The notes beneath the pieces are model-generated. The model was not told where the DNA came from, did no database searches, and saw nothing but the letters and a program-made list of their open reading frames with translations. The position numbers and the translations under genes were made by a program. From contig NC_081555.1 of assembly GCF_963082655.1 (NCBI RefSeq), positions 182,078,262 through 182,142,261 of the forward strand: 64,000 nucleotides of DNA, written 5' to 3'. Source of the stretch: Stomoxys calcitrans. Its lineage: Eukaryota; Arthropoda; Insecta; Diptera; Muscidae. Of this stretch, positions 57,225-64,000 are shown one piece after another. Each line of letters begins with the position of its first letter. The first letter of the stretch is position 1.

Positions 57225-58392
57225 TTATACCCACACCACCACTGTGGTACAGGGTATTATAGATTTGTGCATTTGTTTGTAACGCTAAGAAGGAGAAGAG
57301 CTAGACCTATTGATAAGTATACCGATCGGCTTAGAATCACTTCCTGATTCGATTTAGCTATGTCCGTCTGTGAGTCCATGTATTCTTGTAATCAAGGTAC
57401 AGGTCGCATTTAATGTCTGATTGTCCTGAAATTTTGCACATTTCACTTTTTTGGTCCAAGGACGAACGCTATTGATTTTGAAAAAAATCTGTTCAGATTT
57501 AGATATAGCTCCCATATATATATCTTTCATCCGATATGGCTTTTTAAGGCTGTAGAAGCCACAATTTTCGTCCGATCTTTACAACCTTTGGTATTTTGTA
57601 TTTAATTTGAGGTCTACATATGTGTGCAAAATTTCATAAACATCGGTTCAGATTTAGATATAGCTCCCATATATATCTTTCCACCGATATGGAGTTTTAA
57701 GCCTACAGAAGCTACAATTTTGGTCCGATCTTAAAAAAATTTTGTACGAGATGTCTTATTTGACGTCCCAATGTGTGTAGAAAATTTCAAAAAATTCGGC
57801 CCTGATTTAGATATAGCTCCCATATATGTCTTTCATCCGATATGGAATTTTCAGGTTGTTGAAGCCCCAATTTTAGTCCGATCTTTACAAAATTTTGTAC
57901 GGGGTGCTTTATTTGACGTTCTTATATGTGTGGAAAATTTCATGAAAATCGGTCCAGATTTAGATATAGCTCCCATATAAATGTATCGCCCGATTTACAC
58001 TTAAATGGCCATAGTAGCTACAATTTTCAACCGATCTGCACAAAATTTAGTACGGGCTGTTCTGCTACTGATCTTAACATATCTGGAAAATTTCATCAAA
58101 ATCGATTAAGATTTAGATGTAGCTCCCATATATATCTTTCATCCGATTTGAACTATGAAGGCTGAATAAGCCACAATTTTCGTCCGATCTTTACGAAATT
58201 TGCCGTCGAGTAGTTTTTGTGAAATTTCAATGTATGTGCTAAATTTCATAAAAATCGGTTCAGATTTAGATATAGCTCCCATATACATCGTTCATCCGAT
58301 TTGGCCTTTTAAGGCAGTAAAATCCACATTTTTCGTCCGATTTTGCATGAGACGTTTAAATTGACGATTTTGCATGAGACGTTTATGTACGT
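57225..58392 (+). mobile_element. DINE-1-like element, subfamily C, longest copy
   Basis: Left end 'ttatacccacaccaccactg', 'gtggtacagggtattataga', 'ttgataagtataccgatcgg', 'cttcctgattcgatttag', short GTCY. Units with 'gatttagatatagctcccat' are anchored at 57663, 57816, 57969, 58122 and 58275 (153 bp each). Right end missing; a LINE begins. Confidence 0.88.
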
Positions 58393-58394
58393 GT

Positions 58395-59540
58395 TTCAGG
58401 ACGCCTGAGTTACAAGATGCCTTTCGCTCAGCAAGAGACCACGTCAATAAGTTGATTAAGATAGCGGAGAAAGACTACTATTACTATTGCTTTACTTCTG
58501 CAATAGGCTCCAAGAGAACGTGCAAGGTTATTTGAGACATAGGAATTGGAAAAGATACTAATAGATGTTCAACAAACTTGGACATCAATGGGCTTATCAA
58601 TGGGCCACTTGATCCCAATTTCTATGGCTTCAATATCTCCCCCTCTCTCGATGAAGACTCGGGTTTTGGCTCGCGTTTTTGGAGTGTGTCGCCACTGTAA
58701 AGTCTAATGCTGTCGGATCTGATGGCATTGATCCTAGATTTGTAAGACTCTTGCTCCCACCCTTATTATGCCTCATGTAAGCTATGTTTTCAATAGGATT
58801 TTTACCACGAGTTACTTTCCATTAGGGTGGAAACATGCCTATGAATTCCAAGGAATATAGACCAATTGCGATTCTTTATTACTTGTCGAAGGTCTTCGAG
58901 AAATTGTTGTATTTGCAAGTGTCATATTTTGTCAATGAGACCTCTTTGTTATATGTGAGACAGTCTGGGTTTCGACCTAACCACAGCTGCGTAACTGCCT
59001 TGGCAGAGGTCACTGAGAGGATCTGGGTCAATTTGGAGAATGACAAGATAAATTTCCTTGTTCTTCTTGATCATTCTAAGGCATTTGACACTATGGATCA
59101 CTCCATGTTATGTGATTAGATGAGACATCTTTACAATTTTTCTTCTACGTCCGTTCGTTTTATTTTGTCGTACCTGTCGCACCGCGCTCAGTCCGTCAGT
59201 TATAAGTCTTCTGTATCGTCACCTCTGCTTGTTTTGAAAGGTGTTCCTCCGGGATCAATTCTGGATCCTCTTCTCTTTTTTGATTGTACAGTAACGACTT
59301 GGCGAGTCAACTGTCTAATTGTGAGGTACATATGTACGCTGACGATGTACAGATATATAACGGCAGTCCGAGGGTTGACATTGCTTAAAACATACGTCTG
59401 CTTAATCATGATCTGTCAAGAGTCAGCACGTGGGCGAAAGCCAATGGCCTGTGTCTCAACCCTGTAAAGTCCAAGTGTGTGGTTCAGAAACCTACCCATA
59501 AACATAATAATTTCATAGAGAGTTTCTTACTCAAGACCTT
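58395..59540 (+). pseudogene. Jockey/CR1-like LINE reverse transcriptase, broken
   Basis: Pre-RT linker 'LQDAFRSARDHVNKLIKIAEKDYY' type text (58405-58485) is followed by RT blocks 'EYRPIAILYYLSKVFEKL' (58850-58905), 'RQSGFRPNHSCVTAL' (about 58960-59000), motif A 'LLDHSKAFDT' (59063-59092), a stop at 59117-59119, motif B 'GVPPGSILDPLLFF' (about 59240-59281), and, in another frame, an intact motif C 'YADD' (59335-59346) followed by 'KANGLCLNPVKSK'. The catalytic Asp residues of A and C survive, but the stop and frameshift kill the gene. It would have driven target-primed reverse transcription. Clade by block style: Jockey/CR1. Confidence 0.82.
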
Positions 59541-61061
59541 ATTAGTAAAGACTAACTAACAGCCTCACGATTGATAAGCATTCGAACATGCAACTCTTCG
59601 GTAGCCCCTGCATAGACTAAAAGTCATTTTCAATAATTCTCTTGCGAATGACCTAAAAAATGTTCATCTTCTTTACCATTTACACGTCCAAAATCTAGTT
59701 TTGCATTAACATTGTAAACCAAATTGTGTTCATTCCCTTTGTGCAAAGACAAACATTTAGTTCGACATCCTTTTCTTAGCTAGTAATGGCAGTTCGTCCA
59801 TGTCCCTAATGAATATTTTATTATTCTCACTTTTAATTATTTCATTCGCTTTAACAAGGAGTCGGGCTCATTTAATTATGAGCGAAAACAATGAAGATAG
59901 AAATTTTGCAATTTCCCATTTAACAAAAATGGCAGAAGTTATTTGCATAGTTTCGTCAAAGTATTTCATGGGGCATTTTACCGACCAGCACTTTGTTATG
60001 GCTTTCATTTTACCCTTAGCTTTCGACTTTTGCGCATCCTCAAGTCGAGAGTTGAAGGAAAATCGTTTTCACTTAATCTCACAGAGGAAAAAGCTACGAA
60101 ATGCAAATGCCTTTTACAAACTTTCCACCCAAAATATGTTTTGTGTAATTTCCAAAACTCAAAGCGATGACCACATTACGCTACAGTCCATTTTCAGGGA
60201 TTTGCCGAAGCGTTCAATTTCAGAAAAAGGGCAGGGTGTCGGGAGCAATTGCATTATCAACGGCTAGGTGGTGTTGTGATGAAGGAGTGCTGTCAAGAAC
60301 AGAGCAATGGTTAGCCGTGAAATGTTTGCATTCCCAAAGGATTCTGGCACAGCAACAAATAAACAAATAACCCAGTGTCTATTTACACTGGTCCAAATGC
60401 TATTCACAGTTACATGAATTACATTTGACACAATTGTATTTATCTTCTTATTCGTTTGCTTTTGCTTTTGCTTTCATGGGACTTTGCAATGGGAATCCAG
60501 CTTTCATCCTCCTTCACATCCGCTTAGTTGTGTTTTGCTATGTTTTTTCCCTTTTTTCTCGAAATTTCATTGTACGAATTTGTCGCTGACTGTATGTTTT
60601 CTATTTATGTATGCCAGTGTTTCCGCTTGGTTGGTGTTGGTGTTCTGCTTGCGACAGAGAGACAAACAGACAAGCAGACAAGACCGACACTGTACTATCC
60701 AACATTCATGCAAGTGTTGCTGATAAATGACATCGTTATAAAACTTAAGCTTATTATGAACGAAACGGAGCTAACGAAACAAAATCACCAAAGAGGAAGA
60801 GCCACAGTCTTTGCCAGCTCAATCCGGGGGTCCCATGCTTCTTTGTGTCTGTGTGTGTGTCTGTTTCAAAGTGGCCTTAACACTTCTCTTGTCTGGGCAC
60901 ATTACGCATTTTGATATGTTCACAACTTAATATCACGCAGAATTGCTTGGGCATTCCCCGAAGAGTAACAAAAACTTTTGGATGATGCTACTCATGATCC
61001 ATGCCTTGTCAGAGTGTGTTTAGTCTTTGTGGCTCTTTTTGCTTGGCCACTCTTGCAATCG

Positions 61062-61098
<37 letters not shown>

Positions 61099-62003
61099 AG
61101 TGCCTAACACTTTATGGATACCCTAGAACATGCTTTAGCCACACGGCTATAGTTTCTTCATATCTGTGGCACTCTGCAGTCGTTAGGTGAAAGGAATGAT
61201 GGCGATGATGCTCCTTGGCGGATTTCGGTTAGCTTCGGTTGCCTGCGTTGTAGTTGTAGTTGTGGTGTTGGTGATGGTATCACTTGATTTGTTTTCCCGG
61301 ACTTTGTAATGTTTATGCCACAATATGCGAAGAACGATGAGTTTTAATATTGTGTTGCACACGACCACTTCGGGGCATACATAAATTGCATCCCAGTTGT
61401 GCACGCAGCAAACATTATTCACCGCTTCAATATTTAAACACACAGCAATGGAGGCTACATACAACACCACCATCACTACACCACCACACACAAGTTTGGC
61501 AAGAGTGCCAAGATCATTTGCCGAAGATGTTTCCCAAAAACTATTTAGCACTGAATTCCAAAGTGGGGGGGGGGCTATGTGTGCAGCTTGTGATTGTGTT
61601 TATATTTGTGGTGTTTGTTATGGCCAATAGACAAATGTTTACCTTTGGGATAGAGTTAAACTATGCTATTTATTGATGTATTTAATGATGAGCAAAGAGT
61701 AAAACTTTCAATGTGTATCAATAAGATAATCAATATGTACTCTTGGACATTTATTAGGAAGGTAAGGGAACTGGAGCTTAAAAATGCTAAATTTAAATTG
61801 GGAATTCACATTTTCGTTGTTATTGAGTGCTTTACTCAATCTTCTGACTGAGGTATTTCCAAATTTATGATGATCCTCAAACTATCGCAGATATCGGCCC
61901 ACAAGAAAACAGAACTTGGAAGTGGAAGAACTTTTTAACACGATTGAAAGGAAATACACTGAATCTGAGAAAGTTTCCAGTGACAACCAAAGAAATAAGG
62001 CTT
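59541..62003. other. Unique non-coding region
   Basis: (GT)n at 61063-61096, the longest dinucleotide run in the window. G-run at 61565-61573. Open frames of 155 codons (59800-60267, +) and 122 codons (61183-61551, -) have no recognised domain or splice context. Confidence 0.5.
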
Positions 62004-62608
62004 TAACAAGTAAAAACATGCTAAGTTCGCCCGGGCCGAATCTTGGGGATCCACAAAAATGGATTCTGCTAAAAATTTATACAAAATAAATTTAGTTGAA
62101 GGGCATTATTTTATTCTACATACCAAACTTCTGTCAAACCAGCAAAAATTAAAGCTTCTAGGACCCGAGCAAGGTTGATCGAGAGACCGGTTTATATAAG
62201 AGCTTTATCTGGTTATATACCGATTTGCACCGTAAATGGCACAGTTGTTGGAAATCGTAACAGAACACTGTATGCAAATTTCAGCCAAATCTGATGAAAA
62301 TTGAGGCTTTAAGGGGCTCATGACAATTCGGCAGTTCGGCAGTTAATACGCCCCATGCCACTATGGACATACACCTGAGCAAGTAATCGGCTTGTTGTGC
62401 GCTCTAAAAACTATAATGTAACCTCTAAAAAGAAAATTTTTAGTTAGGAATTCCATGCTCCTTACAAAATCCTCAATTGTTTTCCATGCCACGCCGGTAT
62501 CTCTTTAAGGGCAAAGAAAGGATAACGGATAAAAGTAACCATGCTATTGAAGCTATATCAGGTTATGGACTGATTCAGGCCGCACTTGGTTTGGATGCTA
62601 GAGTCCAT
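62004..62608 (-). mobile_element. DINE-1-like fragments, subfamily E/A
   Basis: Right end 'aacaagtaaaaac' with hairpin TTCGCCCGGGCCGAA (62026-62040) and 'tcttggggatccac'. One unit ('cggtttatataagagcttta') follows, then an A-type segment from about 62490 ('gccggtatctctttaagggc'). Confidence 0.72.
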
Positions 62609-62634
62609 ACTTACTTTAATTACTTACTTTAATT
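62609..62634 (-). repeat. LINE 3' tail: two copies of a 13-bp repeat
   Basis: 'acttactttaatt' twice in tandem on the plus strand (62609-62621, 62622-62634), at the 3' end of the minus-strand LINE. Confidence 0.8.
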
Positions 62635-64000
62635 GGCTATGACAGAATATTTGCTCCACTAGCCGAACGTAGAATAGCGTTCCAAGCCCCTCGATCTTCT
62701 GTGCTAATTCTAAAATCTCTGACACCAAGTTTCGAGGTGTCTCCCATCACTTGATCTTTCCATCGGGCTTTTGGTCTTCCCAGTTAGCGTGTACCACCGT
62801 GTTTGCCTTCAAAAGACTTCTTTGCGGGAGCTTCCTCATCCACTCTGATAACATGACCTAGCCGATACAGCCGTTGTATTTTGATGGGTGTAACTATGTT
62901 ATCGTCGTCATACACCTCGTGGTTCATACGTCGCCGATATTCTCCATTATTATATAGTTCCTATATTTTACAAAGAATCTTTCTCTCAAATACTCCAAGC
63001 ACTGCCTCATCTGCTTTCTCAAGTACCCATGCTTCAGAATCATATAACAGCGCGAGTAGAATCAGTGTCTTGTATAGTGTAAGCTTCGTCTGTCGATACT
63101 TAGTCCAAAGTAGCATCTGTTTGCCAGTATTATTCTTCGCTTTATCTCAAAACTGATGTCATTCGATTCGGTTACGGCGGTGCCGAGGTAGATAAAGTTA
63201 CTGACTATCTCAAAGTTGTGGTTCCCAACTTTCTCCATTTTCTTTATCTGCTCGGTTGTGCAAGGCTTTTTGGGAGTTGAAACCATCCATTTCGTCTTAT
63301 CACCATTTACTGCCAAACCCATTTTCCACTGACTCTCTTTCGATTCTTTCAAAGGCTGCAGTAACTACTTCCGGTGACCGACCTAGGATATCGATGTCGT
63401 CAGCATAGGCGAGTAGCATGTGTTCTCTTGTGATTAGCGTGCCATATCTATTCACATTTGCATCTCGTATAATCTCTCCAGTAAGATATTAAAGAGATTA
63501 AACGATTGGCTGTCTTCTTGTCTGAAAGAGGGATTCTTTCCTACTCTTACTAAAGGAACGCGTATCAGCAAGTGTCATCCTGCAGAGTCTTATTAATTTT
63601 GCAGGGATACCAAACTCAGACATGGCTTGAAATACCTTTGAACGTAAAGTAGTATCGAAAGCGGCTTTGTAGTCAACAAACAGACTTCTTCAACTTCTCG
63701 GATCTTTTCCAGGATTTGGCACAGTGTGAATGTCTTGTCTAGGGTGGATTTACCAGGTCTAAAGCCGCATTGATAGGGCCCAATTATCTCATTGACTTTA
63801 AGTTTTAATCTTTCACACAGTACGCTCGAGAGTATCCTGTATGCGATGGGGAGGAGACATAATCCTCTGTAGTTGGCACATTCCATCTTGTCTCCTTTCT
63901 TGTGTAGGGGACATAGTATGCTGAGGTTCCAATTATCGGGTATGCGTTCTTCTAGCCAGATTGCGCAGATAAGCTGATGCATATGCCTATCAGGGTGTCG
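62609..64000 (-). pseudogene. RTE-like LINE reverse transcriptase, 3' portion
   Basis: Minus strand, running off the right edge. RT blocks 'WNLSILCPLHKKGDKMECAN' and 'YRGLCLLPIAYRILSSVL' (63930-63820) and 'PYQCGFRPGKSTLDK' (about 63790-63740) come first. A 1-nt frameshift precedes motif A 'LFVDYKAAFDTT' (about 63655-63690), then intact motif C 'LLAYADDIDILG' (about 63385-63420), 'GLAVNGDKTKWMVST' and 'FIYLGTAVTESNDISFEIKRR', and the tail 'LGRPKARWKDQVMGDTS'. Stops and shifts occur at 63300 and 62780. The 3' end is a 13-bp tandem repeat (62609-62634), as in RTE-type LINEs. Both catalytic motifs remain, so the copy is fairly young. The SINE's tail should be compared with it. Confidence 0.85.

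Noticed and set aside
59800..60267. 155-codon plus-strand frame with hydrophobic start
   Set aside because: No domain, no splice signals at sensible places, and a length compatible with chance.
61183..61551. 122-codon minus frame with Cys/Val-rich hydrophobic part
   Set aside because: Ends in an (ACA)n-coded Thr run; no recognised family and no splice support.

Overview
This is eukaryotic DNA from a dipteran fly, most likely a calyptrate or muscoid fly such as Musca or Stomoxys. The call rests on repeats related to Drosophila DINE-1/mini-me elements, a fly-type tRNA-derived SINE, insect RTE-like and R1-like LINEs, and AT-rich non-coding DNA with many (GT)n, (CT)n and (CAA)n runs. There is no bacterial gene organisation, no rRNA, no CRISPR array and no complete protein-coding gene. 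Two short stretches look like first coding exons of secreted or membrane proteins (24502-24598 and 50457-50636, both + strand). The window is therefore probably intronic or intergenic DNA of one or more large genes.

About half of the window is mobile-element debris, much of it nested. The dominant class is a set of non-autonomous Helentron/DINE-1/mini-me-like elements, about 25 copies in at least four subfamilies (here A, B, C and D/E). Subfamily A has a left end with a TATACCC...GGGTATA palindrome, a 15-bp sub-terminal inverted repeat and a (GTCY)n proto-microsatellite. All subfamilies carry an internal tandem array whose unit is 153 bp, and most complete right ends carry a GC-rich hairpin about 20 bp before the end. 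The second class is a roughly 310-bp tRNA-derived SINE (about 11 copies, full or broken). There are also two pairs of MITEs, a decayed Tc1/mariner copy, a hAT-like inverted-repeat element with a perfect 8-bp target duplication, five decayed LINEs, and an unclassified GC-punctuated repeat (family F).

Layout: 1-2.2 kb family F with a SINE-in-SINE; 2.3-3.2 kb mariner remnant; 3.6-5.4 kb unique; 5.4-8.25 kb DINE/SINE cluster; 8.25-10 kb unique; 10-12.2 kb DINE with the clearest 153-bp array; 12.2-13.7 kb unique; 13.7-18.2 kb SINE, DINE and a LINE split by a DINE that itself carries a MITE; 18.2-21.3 kb unique; 21.3-23.7 kb DINE plus family F with a 31-bp-arm hairpin; 23.7-26.5 kb unique with exon candidate 1; 26.5-27.6 kb DINE; 27.6-29.3 kb unique; 29.3-33.5 kb DINE/LINE mosaic; 33.5-35.9 kb unique; 36-40.4 kb DINE cluster; 40.4-43.4 kb unique plus a MITE; 43.4-45.7 kb DINE/SINE; 45.7-48.4 kb mostly unique plus the second MITE copy; 48.4-49.9 kb DINE; 50-52.2 kb unique with exon candidate 2; 52.2-55.2 kb DINE ends and the hAT-like nest; 55.2-57.2 kb unique; 57.2-59.5 kb DINE plus LINE; 59.6-62 kb unique; 62-64 kb DINE plus an RTE-like LINE running off the end.

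Family names come from recognition of motifs by eye. Boundaries are accurate to about 10-30 bp, except where target-site duplications or terminal repeats fix them. Repeat copies were aligned manually, so identities are qualitative.
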